A stretch of 64,000 nt of DNA from Phycisphaerae bacterium (lineage in GTDB: Bacteria > Planctomycetota > Phycisphaerae > Phycisphaerales > SM1A02), in contig PBAX01000022.1 of NCBI GenBank assembly GCA_002716385.1, positions 310,001 through 374,000 of the forward strand, read 5' to 3'. The notes beneath the pieces were generated by a model. The model was given only the letters and a program-made list of their open reading frames with translations. It was not told the DNA's origin and did no database searches. Every line of letters begins with the position of its first letter. Within the stretch, counting starts at the first letter, position 1. This document shows, one piece after another, positions 39,038 to 49,300 of this stretch. The translations under genes were made by a program, and so were the position numbers.

Positions 39038-41448
39038 GCCGCCGCCCCCTTCATCTTTTCGTAGACATTGGCCGCTCTTCGTCTCTTGATCATCGGTTTG
39101 ATGTAGAACGCGTAGATCATGCCGATCACCGACAGGACGCTTCCTCCAAGCATGGTCCAGACCCCATTGCGGTTACCGACACCCAGAATGGTGTAGTTGA
39201 GTCCCGCAACAGCCGGGCTGCTCTCGGTGGCTCGCTCGGGAGGATCCCATTGCGATTGGAAATACCAGTATCCATTGCGTTCACTTGGATTGTTCACACT
39301 CACATCGGACAACACCGATCCACGGTCGTCATCGAATCTCACATGACTTATCCAGTTGAGTACGCTAGACACATCACCTGTGAATCCGCCGACATGCGAA
39401 CTGACATCGAAGCCCTTCAGAGATACGGTCGACGGCAATGGCGCGCTCTGTCGTGAATACATGACTTCGATCAGACGGCCGTCGGGCATCGACATGATCG
39501 AGGGTTGATACGAGAATCTACGGAGAAGATCCTCGGATCCGTTGAATGGATAGTGGTGATAGGTCAACCACGCCTGACGCTTGGCTTCAGGCATGCGGAT
39601 CTTGATCATCGACAACTGCCCACCGGCCCGCGGTTGTCTCGCACGCTTCTCGATGACGCGTGGACGTGTTTCCATTCGCATCCTGGCGTCGTAGGACGTG
39701 ACCGTCATGGTCACATCGGGTCCCAGTTGATGCGGTGTTCCCACCACCAGATCATCGACCTGGGGCTTGCCGGGGAGAAGCATCGAAATGAGCCGCAACT
39801 GATCCGGTTCAGGACCGGCCACGAGGGTGACGGGCGCCTTCGGTCCCGATGCGGGCAAGTAGGTCATCTTGATCGTCTTGTCCAGATCACGATCCATTGC
39901 GGAATGATCTTGCGGCGGACCTTCGAACGGGAAATCTCCATTGAGCGCTGGTTGATCGAAGACCCAACGAAGCCATGTCCGGTTGTCGTTTCGCATCTCG
40001 ATGCGAGCCAGATTCAACTTTCGATCACGGACGATCATCTCGTCGTCGATGCGTCGTGCTCGCCATTCATACGCGGAATCTCCCACTGGAATCCACGGTG
40101 CATCGGGCTCCAGCTCGGTGAATTGAGTGATGTCCTCCGTGATCTCAATGTCAGAATCGGGTATTCGGATCCGAACTCTTGGTCCGGACATGTTCAACAT
40201 GCCGTCCATAATCGATTCGGAATCTATCCATTGGAATCGCATGAGCGATGGATCCGGTCGGGTCGGGTTCTCATCGAATGCGAACATCCGATGCTGAACC
40301 TGCTGCCCCGCACTCGTGTCGAGCGTCAGATTGGCGATCGGATTCAATGGATCGCCGCATGGCTCGCAACCCGGTGTATCTCTTGTCTCCATTCCGGCGT
40401 ATGGCAGGTACGAAGTGATGTAGATCGGCATCTCTGCAAGTGGATCATCCGGGGACGATGCCATCGTCTTCAGCAGCAATGGGCCAGTGACCACTTCATC
40501 ATCACCCGTCGGCAGCCAGACCTCCCGATCCAGTTCCACATACTCGTTGTAGCGGGGAAGATCCTCGATCGGCCTCTCGACCCAATCGGTGATCGGTGTG
40601 GTGGATCCGTCCAAATTGCGGGCGACCTCCCTCAGATAGAGTGCGGCTGAACTCATGAGCCAGAACTTCGACTGTTCATCGGGTTCCAGTCGCATCGTCA
40701 GGGTGTCGTCCGTCAAGGCTGTTCCGTTCTGCTTGACCGATCGCGCCCATGGTTGCTTCGGATCGGATGATCGAACCATGTCTTCCGTGTATTCGGGATA
40801 GTTGGCGAGAAGCTGACGAATGAACATCCCGTTCGGGGAGTTCACCATCACCTTGACGGCATAGGCCGCCTTGCCCTTGTCCGGTCCTGTCAACAGTTCC
40901 CAATTGGGATTCGTGTCCATGACCTGAAACTTCCATGGGCCATCGGGCGTTTCTATCTGGACCTCGTGTCCCGGCATGGCTCTGAGATTGGCGGGCTCAC
41001 CACCCTCCGGTTGGATGAAGATGCGTGCTCTGGCAATCGGCACATCGCCCTCGACCTTCGTGGCAAAGTAAAAGACGCAGCCAAGCGACATGATGATCAA
41101 CCCGGCATGGACCATCCAGACACCCAGATTGATCGTGTTGAACGGAATACGGCGAATCGTGGTCACGATGATCGTCAGGCAGGTCAACCCGACCAGAATG
41201 AAGAACGGCCAGGAGTTGAACCACTCGTATTCGGTCATCTCGATTCCACGCCAGGATCGCACCGCCGTCCAAGCATCCGGCTCCCAGATGGCGACCTTGA
41301 GCGGAAGTCCAGCTGAACCGATGGCGGAATAGACGAACAGGAGGAACAGCAGCAGTATGCCGAATCGGACACTGCTGAACAGGTCCAGCAACCCGATCAG
41401 CGGGTTGTAGGAGCGTTCATCGCTGGATGTGCTGGCGGAAGCGTCCAA
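39034..41448 (-). CDS. resB: ResB-like cytochrome c biogenesis protein
   Basis: An 804-residue protein. Three helices lie near the N-terminus (FSSVRFGILLLFLLFVYSAIG at about 24-44, WPFFILVGLTCLTIIV, and VWMVHAGLIIMSLGCVFYF), followed by a very large extracytoplasmic beta-rich domain of about 600 residues and a last helix near 765-785. This is the ResB/Ccs1 layout with an enlarged outer domain, common in planctomycetes. It leads the operon resB-ccsA-pyrE-like. A 9-base palindrome lies 38 bases upstream of its start. Confidence 0.87.
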   Translation of the reverse strand: MDASASTSSDERSYNPLIGLLDLFSSVRFGILLLFLLFVYSAIGSAGLPLKVAIWEPDAWTAVRSWRGIEMTEYEWFNSWPFFILVGLTCLTIIVTTIRRIPFNTINLGVWMVHAGLIIMSLGCVFYFATKVEGDVPIARARIFIQPEGGEPANLRAMPGHEVQIETPDGPWKFQVMDTNPNWELLTGPDKGKAAYAVKVMVNSPNGMFIRQLLANYPEYTEDMVRSSDPKQPWARSVKQNGTALTDDTLTMRLEPDEQSKFWLMSSAALYLREVARNLDGSTTPITDWVERPIEDLPRYNEYVELDREVWLPTGDDEVVTGPLLLKTMASSPDDPLAEMPIYITSYLPYAGMETRDTPGCEPCGDPLNPIANLTLDTSAGQQVQHRMFAFDENPTRPDPSLMRFQWIDSESIMDGMLNMSGPRVRIRIPDSDIEITEDITQFTELEPDAPWIPVGDSAYEWRARRIDDEMIVRDRKLNLARIEMRNDNRTWLRWVFDQPALNGDFPFEGPPQDHSAMDRDLDKTIKMTYLPASGPKAPVTLVAGPEPDQLRLISMLLPGKPQVDDLVVGTPHQLGPDVTMTVTSYDARMRMETRPRVIEKRARQPRAGGQLSMIKIRMPEAKRQAWLTYHHYPFNGSEDLLRRFSYQPSIMSMPDGRLIEVMYSRQSAPLPSTVSLKGFDVSSHVGGFTGDVSSVLNWISHVRFDDDRGSVLSDVSVNNPSERNGYWYFQSQWDPPERATESSPAVAGLNYTILGVGNRNGVWTMLGGSVLSVIGMIYAFYIKPMIKRRRAANVYEKMKGAAA

Positions 41449-41485
41449 GAGGAGACCCAGATGTTCAGATCACAGGCTGAATAGT

Positions 41486-41507
41486 CCTTGGCCAACTCTG
41501 GCCAAGG
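41486..41507. promoter_or_regulatory. Perfect inverted repeat upstream of resB
   Basis: CCTTGGCCA and TGGCCAAGG form a perfect 9-base dyad around ACTC. It sits 38 bases upstream of the resB ATG and about 130 bases from the divergent promoter of the propeller gene. No T tract follows on either side, so an operator or leader hairpin is likelier than a terminator. Confidence 0.45.
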
Positions 41508-41635
41508 TCCCAAATGGTATGCCAGAAACTCCCTTGAGATCCAGAATCAGGGCCAATCAGGAGTCCCTCAATTCCATGCTCAGAGGGTCTGAAAAGCCGG
41601 TTTTGAGTACTGCAATGGAAATTGGAGGAATAGCG

Positions 41636-41663
41636 TTGTCCGACCTTTCAAGGGGTCCATAAT
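41636..41663 (+). promoter_or_regulatory. Likely sigma-70 promoter of the first propeller/dockerin gene
   Basis: TTGTCC (41636-41641) and CATAAT (41658-41663) are separated by 16 bases. The predicted leader is about 40 bases, ending at GGAG 9 bases before the ATG at 41710. Confidence 0.5.
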
Positions 41664-41709
41664 AGAGGAATAGGTCTTCAATGAATGGGGATCAGTGGAG
41701 CATGGGGAT

Positions 41710-44700
41710 ATGAGAGCAAGAGCAGCCATTCTGCCGTTCGTGTTTCTGGTTTGTCTGAGTGGATTTTCAATGGGCCAGGACAGATGGGTGGATTCAAGAG
41801 CCATCGGTCTGTTCGATGGATCCCAGTTGATCCAGCAACCCACCCCTTTGGGCAGCAAAGTCATGGGATTCGACATGGTCGTCTCCGGTGACATTCTGGT
41901 GACCGGGGCACCGGGCATCGATGACGGTTCGCCGCAGGGCGATCCCGGTGCGGTGGATGTGTTCAAGTGGAACAGCGATTTCGATGAATGGGAACATCTG
42001 GTCTCGCTTGGAACCCTGCTTCCCATGCTTGAATTGGGATCGAATTTCGAATTCGGATATTCAGTCGACATGCATGGTGACGCGATCATCGTCGGTGCGC
42101 CGGGTGCCACCGATCAATTCGGCAATCCGGTTGGTCGAGCCTATCTATTCAGAAGAGATTCCAACAATCTGGACATATGGCAACATGTAGAAACCTTCGA
42201 TCATCCCGACAACAGTGTGGACAGTCGATTCGGTGCCAATGTCACCCTGAATGATTCCTACGCCTTCATCACGGCCTTGAATGATACGAATTTCACCGGA
42301 GGCAACGGTCAGATCTGGAGTCATAGCATCACACGATCGAATGTGGTTCCGCGACCGATACCGAACCCGGTGATACCCAGGGGAACCATTCTGAATGATT
42401 GGGGAGTCGGACTTGATTATCAGGAAGGTGTACTTGGAGTCGGTGGTCCGACTTCGAGGATCGAAGGCACCGCCATGGGCGCCGCAGTGGGCTACCCCTG
42501 TGTGAACGGCAGCCCACTGCCATCGGATCTTCTGACCCCTCCGGATCCCTGGAATGCCGAGAACGCAAACTTCGGGCAGAGCATCACCCATTCGGCCGGC
42601 CAGTTGATGATCGGCACACCGAATCTCGGCAATCTACAGGGGACGGTACTCAACTACTACGAGGACAAGGTCAGTGGTGAGTGGCAGTTCAATGAAGCCA
42701 TACTGGATGCCGATGATTCACCCTTGACACTCTTCGGCTGGTCCATCTCCGTGCACAATGACTTGATGGTGGTCGGCGCCCCGTACGGCGGCTTGAGTGT
42801 GAGTGGTCATGGAACAATCTTCCGGTACTCGCCCTCCGCTGGTGAGTGGGTAGTTGAACACGTTTTGAATCCAGAACTGGCAGCAGTTGGCGACTGGTCT
42901 GGAAAAGCCGTTGGTGCCTGTGAACATGGTGCAATGGTCGCTTCACCATTTATTGACACAGGCAACTTTGATGAAACCGAGGTGGGTGGTGTCTTCTTCT
43001 ATCAGAAGACCGATGGTCAATGGCAGTTCGATGTTCGCGAATCACTACCTGTTCAACTCGCTGATGAAAAGATCGAGAAACCAGAGTGGTTGGAATCAAC
43101 AAAACCTTCCTTTGGATATGCGATCGCCAGTTCCGGTCCATTCACGATCGTGGGAGATGATAGAGAAGACGATCCGGGTAGAGTACATCTCTACTATCTG
43201 GATAAAACAAATGCATGGGTGCCTCTTGAATCCCACGGTCTTGTCAATCCATCTCTGGAGACTGGATCTCGATTTGGGCTTTCTATCGCCATGGATGCTA
43301 ACGTTGCCGTGATTGGTGCTCCACAATTGAACAACACTGGCAATGGTGTCATTTCGGTGTTCGAGGAAGTTGGATTCGAATGGTCGCTGATTCATGAATT
43401 GACGGTTGGATCCAGCAGCACGTTGGGCATGTCGGTGGCCGTGGCGGTCCTTGGTGATCTGGCACTGGTCGCGGCTGGTGATCCCTCGAGTGGGGTCGAT
43501 GGTGTTGTGCATGTGTGGCGAATCAACCTGAAGACCGGAAACAGAACACTCGAGGGCACGCTCCAGGACCCTTCCATGATGGGTGAGGATGTCGAGTTCG
43601 GATACAGCCTCGATATGGATGTCGATGCCGCCGGAAGTGTCGTCCTTGCCATCGGTAACACCGACTGGACGAGTGATCAGCTCACCGGCTCCGTCGAACT
43701 GTTCCGCAGGGACAACGGTTCAAGTACATGGTCGCACGAGGAAACGGTGCAACCGGGCATCCAGTTCCCGGACAACTGGTCGAGCTACGCCTTCGGTCAC
43801 GACATCGCCATCGACAACGGAATGCTCGTTGTCGGCGCACCTCAGGCCAGTTGGTACTCGAATTACGGATACTCCTCCCAATTGGCAGGAGACGCCTTCA
43901 TATTCAAGGCGACCCCTTCCAGCGGACCTGCTTCATGGTCACTTGATTCCTTCCTGAATACGCCGACTGGTCGTGGCGGCGACATCTTCGGCTACTCGGT
44001 TGGTCTCAGCGCCGAATATCGACAGGTCTACATCGGCTCGCCGTATGGGGATTACATGGGTCGCAACACCGGGATGGTGGCGGTCTATGAATACAATCCG
44101 GACGCGTCCTGGGACACTCTGGACTGGGAAGTCAGCAAAGTTCTGTTTTCAAATGATTTCCAGGAGGATGACGATCTCGGTATGGCCATGGCGGTCAATG
44201 GAGACAATCTATTCGTCACGGCACCCACCTATGAACCGACCGAGACCATCGTGGATCGTTCCTATCTTTCCCGATTCGATATCGAAGAGGTCGTAACCTG
44301 GAAAACCACGGAAAGCCAGCAATCGCTCTCGGATGAGAGTGCCTGGTCGAGTCCGCCGGAAGGCTCCAACAAGGCATTGTTCTCGCTTCTGATCGAAGAG
44401 TACCGATCCATCATCTTCGATGTGGGGACCTGGGATGGTTCGATGGAAATCGCGCTGGATCAGATCGGTTTCGATTTTCTTGGAGAGACCGATGCGACGA
44501 TCACAGGTGATCTCGAGATATCCTCTCCGCCCCAGATTCGATCAGCAGCGCTCACACTGACTGGTTCTGATGTACTGGAAGTGCAGAACGATGTCACGAT
44601 CGGTCGAACTGGGGAGTCGGGGACACTCGATCTCTTCGAGACCGGTCTGTATGTCGCTGGTGAACTCTCGGTGAACGGCGGCTCATCCATACAGTTCAGT

Positions 44701-46281
44701 CTTTCCGATTCATTCCCCGATTCTAAGTCCTCATGCATAGAGACTCTTCAGGCTCCATTGATCGGTGGATCGATATCCGTCGATCTCGGTCTGATCGACG
44801 AGGACAGTCTGGCCGTTGGTGATGAACTTGTATTGCTCCGATCCAGTGGAACACCGATTGCAGGACAGGACCGTTTCGATCTGGTTCTTCTTCCCGCTCT
44901 TGGCAACGATCTCGCGTTCCAGGTCGATTATCGTTCCAGCGATAACGTACGGGGTGGCGGAAGTACCTGGGAAGTGGTCATCGAGGTCGTCAATATCGCC
45001 GATCTCCTCGACTTCGGTGATGCCAACACGACCTCTGTGGATGGTGATGCCGTCGCAATGGAGGTGGTGGACCTCAACAACGACGATGCCGATGAGATCT
45101 GCGTCATCTTCGATGGCGCACCCGGTCAGCTGGTCATCTTCGAGAATGACGGTGCTGGCGGCGTTGCTCAGCAGATCATCGTTAATACCGGGGACGAACC
45201 AATCGACATCACATCCGGCGACTTCGATGATGATGGCAATCAGGATCTGGCCGTCGTGAACAGATTGTCACAGGATGTCATTTACTTCATCAATGATGAT
45301 GCGGATCCAAGCGATGGATTCGTGACCGGCAGCTTTGGATTGAGCGTGATGCCAACATGCATGGCCGCATTCGATTACCTGTCTTCGGACACACTTGATG
45401 ATCTTGTTATCGGATTCGAGAACACCGTCGACTCGGGTGGTGGACTGATCATCTATGAAGCCGCATCCTCTGTGAGAGGTCTCGGTTTCGGTGGATCACA
45501 GACGTTGAGCACGACAAGCCCACCGACGAATGTCGATCCGAGTGAGGATGAAAAGGACAAGGACATCCCATTCGCGGGATCGAGACGTGATGGCAAAGCT
45601 CTGGCAGCACGCCGTTTCTCGGGACGTGGACCTGGTCTGTATGTGGAGGATTATCCAGCCGGTTCAGATCTTGGCGACATTGTTCTCCGAGACTTGAACG
45701 CTGATGGCTACAGCGACATGATTCTCACCAGCTCGGCCAATAACTCGATACCGATCCTTATTCAGGATTCGGCCAATCCCGGCGAATTCCTGCCGGCACT
45801 CCAGGTGCCAGCCGGCACGTCCCCATCGAGCATCACGACGATCGATTTCGATGATGATGGCGACAACGACATTGCGGCCGTTACGACGGATTCGGCCGGA
45901 ACCCGGATTGTCCGACTGCTCCAGAATGACGGAAATCTCACCTTCACCACGATTGATCTGGCGGAAGGCGAGTTCCCCCTGCTCGTGGATGCGGGAGATG
46001 TCGATGGTGACGGGACGAACGACCTCGTCACCATAGGCGACACAGGCTCCTTCCTGCGCAACGGGGAATCCACACCGCTACTGGCACTCAGAGAAGGTGG
46101 AACATCCTGCGACTGCGTTGGAGATGTGGATTGCAATGGATCGGTCGACATCGAGGATCTGCTTTCCGTTCTATCCGACTATGGTTGCGAGGGTGATTGT
46201 TCCGCTGATGCCAACGGTGATTCAGTCGTGGACATCGAGGACCTCCTCATCGTGATTTCGGGTTGGAACGAATGTGGTTAG
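41710..46281 (+). CDS. Giant secreted FG-GAP propeller / VCBS / dockerin protein (paralogue 1)
   Basis: A 1523-residue protein. A signal peptide ends near SGFSMG-Q. About a dozen FG-GAP-like repeats occupy roughly 35-870, for example FGYSVDMHGDAIIVGAPG and LFGWSISVHNDLMVVGAP. A beta-rich middle (about 880-1100) follows. Then come VCBS-like repeats with Ca-binding loops (SGDFDDDGNQDLAVVN), the motif DPSEDEKDKDIPFAG, and a C-terminal GC-type dockerin with two EF-hand-like loops (DVDCNGSVDIEDLL and DANGDSVVDIEDLL). GGAG lies 9 bases before the ATG at 41710; an in-frame GTG at 41695 is less likely. It probably acts on the cell surface; no cohesin partner is visible. A local stretch around 42840-43330 looks AT-richer than its flanks. 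Confidence 0.88.
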   Translation: MRARAAILPFVFLVCLSGFSMGQDRWVDSRAIGLFDGSQLIQQPTPLGSKVMGFDMVVSGDILVTGAPGIDDGSPQGDPGAVDVFKWNSDFDEWEHLVSLGTLLPMLELGSNFEFGYSVDMHGDAIIVGAPGATDQFGNPVGRAYLFRRDSNNLDIWQHVETFDHPDNSVDSRFGANVTLNDSYAFITALNDTNFTGGNGQIWSHSITRSNVVPRPIPNPVIPRGTILNDWGVGLDYQEGVLGVGGPTSRIEGTAMGAAVGYPCVNGSPLPSDLLTPPDPWNAENANFGQSITHSAGQLMIGTPNLGNLQGTVLNYYEDKVSGEWQFNEAILDADDSPLTLFGWSISVHNDLMVVGAPYGGLSVSGHGTIFRYSPSAGEWVVEHVLNPELAAVGDWSGKAVGACEHGAMVASPFIDTGNFDETEVGGVFFYQKTDGQWQFDVRESLPVQLADEKIEKPEWLESTKPSFGYAIASSGPFTIVGDDREDDPGRVHLYYLDKTNAWVPLESHGLVNPSLETGSRFGLSIAMDANVAVIGAPQLNNTGNGVISVFEEVGFEWSLIHELTVGSSSTLGMSVAVAVLGDLALVAAGDPSSGVDGVVHVWRINLKTGNRTLEGTLQDPSMMGEDVEFGYSLDMDVDAAGSVVLAIGNTDWTSDQLTGSVELFRRDNGSSTWSHEETVQPGIQFPDNWSSYAFGHDIAIDNGMLVVGAPQASWYSNYGYSSQLAGDAFIFKATPSSGPASWSLDSFLNTPTGRGGDIFGYSVGLSAEYRQVYIGSPYGDYMGRNTGMVAVYEYNPDASWDTLDWEVSKVLFSNDFQEDDDLGMAMAVNGDNLFVTAPTYEPTETIVDRSYLSRFDIEEVVTWKTTESQQSLSDESAWSSPPEGSNKALFSLLIEEYRSIIFDVGTWDGSMEIALDQIGFDFLGETDATITGDLEISSPPQIRSAALTLTGSDVLEVQNDVTIGRTGESGTLDLFETGLYVAGELSVNGGSSIQFSLSDSFPDSKSSCIETLQAPLIGGSISVDLGLIDEDSLAVGDELVLLRSSGTPIAGQDRFDLVLLPALGNDLAFQVDYRSSDNVRGGGSTWEVVIEVVNIADLLDFGDANTTSVDGDAVAMEVVDLNNDDADEICVIFDGAPGQLVIFENDGAGGVAQQIIVNTGDEPIDITSGDFDDDGNQDLAVVNRLSQDVIYFINDDADPSDGFVTGSFGLSVMPTCMAAFDYLSSDTLDDLVIGFENTVDSGGGLIIYEAASSVRGLGFGGSQTLSTTSPPTNVDPSEDEKDKDIPFAGSRRDGKALAARRFSGRGPGLYVEDYPAGSDLGDIVLRDLNADGYSDMILTSSANNSIPILIQDSANPGEFLPALQVPAGTSPSSITTIDFDDDGDNDIAAVTTDSAGTRIVRLLQNDGNLTFTTIDLAEGEFPLLVDAGDVDGDGTNDLVTIGDTGSFLRNGESTPLLALREGGTSCDCVGDVDCNGSVDIEDLLSVLSDYGCEGDCSADANGDSVVDIEDLLIVISGWNECG

Positions 46282-46284
46282 GCA

Positions 46285-46313
46285 TTGTCAGTAACGGAGG
46301 GATGCTGTACTTC
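46285..46313 (+). promoter_or_regulatory. Possible weak promoter of the second propeller gene
   Basis: TTGTCA (46285-46290) and TACTTC (46308-46313) are 17 bases apart in the 85-base gap between paralogues 1 and 2. The -10 is poor, and read-through from the first gene is equally possible. Confidence 0.25.
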
Positions 46314-46366
46314 GCCTGATCCCTGGAGAACAGCCCGATGGAGATGGTCCCGGAGCGTGATACGCC

Positions 46367-49300
46367 ATGTGCATTGCAAGTGCTCTCATTCTGCCCACCT
46401 TGGTCGCGTTTGCGACGACTGAAATCGTTCCTCCAGCTGGTGCGACACCTGGATTTGGTACATCCATCGATAGATCGAGTGAATTTCTGATCATCGGCAC
46501 ATCGACGGGCAACAACAACAAGGGGCATGTCGCCATCTATGCGAATGGCAACTCGACGTCACCCGTCTGGACACTGGACGTCTCCGGTCTTTCGAATGAC
46601 GCGGCCGCTGGACAAGCCGTGGGGATTGATGGTGATTGGGCTGCAATAGGCATACCCGGCGACAACAAGACCTTGATTCTGAAATACGAGGACAATGGAT
46701 CTGGGCCTCAATGGACTGAGAATGAATGGCTCACGCCTCCACCAGGCATCCAGCAGTTCGGCTATTCGATCGACATGCATCGGGAGGAAATGCTGATTGG
46801 CGCACCGGAGGGTTTCGAAGCAGTTGCAGGTTACAGGCTGGAAACCTACGAGTTTCCCGATGGTTCGACACAGCTACTCTGGAACAACTATGGAGTCATA
46901 GAATCACCATTGCCATCAGGCAGTCGTTGGGGACATTCGGTCACGGTAGAAGACGGGACTGGATTTGTCGGTTCGCCAAGTTACAACGGTACTGATGGAA
47001 ATCTACACAGGCTGAGACTTGATGGTCCGTTCATGACAATAGAAGAGGATTTGACCTTTGAAATCCCTTGGGCAACCGGTCAGATTGGATGGGATGTCAT
47101 CATTCGCAATGGCCAGCTTTACGTCAGTGCACCCTCCTATGGGCTCAATGACTCCTCCGGGATAGTCTGGATGCTGAGGAATCTGGAACAGGACGATGGC
47201 ACGTTGGCCTGGTCGTTCAATGCATATTTGTCGCCGCCGATCGAGATTCTGCAGAGCCAGTTTGGTTACATGGTCGACAGCAACGAATCTGTCGTTGCCA
47301 TATCGGCTCCATATGCAGAGGGAAAAGGAGCCATCTATCTTTACGATTGCGACTTCGAGGACCCGAATTTCCCGACCTTCCCATATCTGGGGCAGATACA
47401 GCTAAATGATCTAAATGAGGGTGATCTATTCGGTTCAAGTTTCGTGATGGGTGACACGTACGTGTTCTGTGGATCAACCGGAAGTGATCTTCACGGACCT
47501 GATCACGGCCGAGTTTCCATTGTGAATCAAAGTGACATCCAGCCGCCAGCCAATCAGTCTGTCAGCTACGACACGGCTACCGCACTCGATACCTTTGATG
47601 AACTGGTCCCCTCCGCAATCAGTGTCTCTGGGAACCGGGTTGTGCTGGGAGTACCACATGCCGCTGGCGGCAATGGCCTTGTCCAGCTTGTCGATAACCA
47701 GAATGGTTCATGGGTCCTCGATGCCGAGTTGTTCGAAAGCCCTGATGGGGTGCCAAACATCTTCGGATTCTCCGTAAGCCAGTCAGAGCATCTACTGGCG
47801 GTTGGCGCGCCGGGAACCAATGGTTCTGGAGCGGTTCATGTGTATGACCAGAGTGATGATGGATATGAAAAACTGACGACGATCTCACCTTCGATGAATG
47901 GCGACATCGCTTTCGGTTACTCAGTCGAGATGTATAAGAGCGATCCGGATATCGCCTATCTGGTGATCGGAAGCCCTGGAATATCGCTTGCCAACGGTCA
48001 GATCGTCTCCCCTGGTCACTGCTACATATACAGAGCATTCAGCAGCGACTTCTCGAGCTGGGAGGAGATTTTCAGTCGAACATCAAATGAATCCGCCTCG
48101 CTCCTGGGCATAGATGTCGCCTTGGATCAAACAGAGAGCGGGCTCGTCATGGCGGTAGGTGACCCGAGTTTCCTTCAAAACAAGGGGGCCACCTGGCTCT
48201 ACACCGGAGATGCCACTTCCGAGACATGGACTGATCTTCCTTCCATAGGCGGCGAGGCGCCCGGCAGCTTCTTTGGTTACAGCGTTGACATTGAGGACAA
48301 GTATGTTGTCAGCGGTGCGCCTGGCCAGACGGCGGCATCCCAGACCGGATCCGCCTATGTGGTCGCGCTGGTCAACGGTGAATTGTCTCAGTGGCACGTG
48401 CTGACACCAGCAGCTCAGGATTCATTCAATTCATTTGGTGAAAGTGTCGCCATAACCAGAGAAGGTGACAAATACCGCGTGGCCGCGAGTATCAGTGGCT
48501 ACCGTAGTGGAAGTGGATCCGTTCCAAGCTGGACCGGTAGTGCCGTCGACATGTTCACCGGAAAGATGCAAAAGGATGGATTGCTTGGTTCCATGAAATC
48601 GAATGGCAGGATCGTGACACCAGGTGTTCATATCCCGAATGGGCTCGGAAGCATCGTGAGCTTTCAGGATTCCTGTCTCTACATGGTCAACAGTCACGAG
48701 AACGCCCAGGCCCTCGGAACGGCGAGCAAGGGTGTGGCCCAGTTCGACAAGCCGAATCACGTCTACTGGTTGCAGGCGAACGGCGGCCAATTCAACAACC
48801 CCGACAACTGGTCTGTCGAACCGTCCGATGGCGATACGTTAGTTTTCTCGCTTCTCGGAACCACCAGATACCTTGTCGAATTGTCGAATGCGGTCGATGC
48901 CCGGCTCAAGTTCATATACGACAAGATCATTCTGGTCAGCAACGATGAATTCAACGAGACCGTTCGCTCGATCGACATAGCATCGGAAGCGACTGTTGAA
49001 GCGGCGAGTCTCATAATCGGTGGTGGACTGCTCAATATCGAGGAGGACCTGCGAATCGGATCAGATGAACAGGACATGGCCGGCAGCCTATACCTTGCCG
49101 TGAATGGACGCGTCAATTGCGGAAATCTGATTCAAAGCGCCAACGGACAGATGGGCTATGGAATCAACACGTTGACCGATGAAAACAACTGGGTGATCGA
49201 ATCCGGAAATATCGAACTCGCCGGTTCGTTCCGAGTGGAGATCATCGCCGATCTGGCCAATCAACTGTCTGCAGGCGATGTATTCCACTTCATCCGATCA

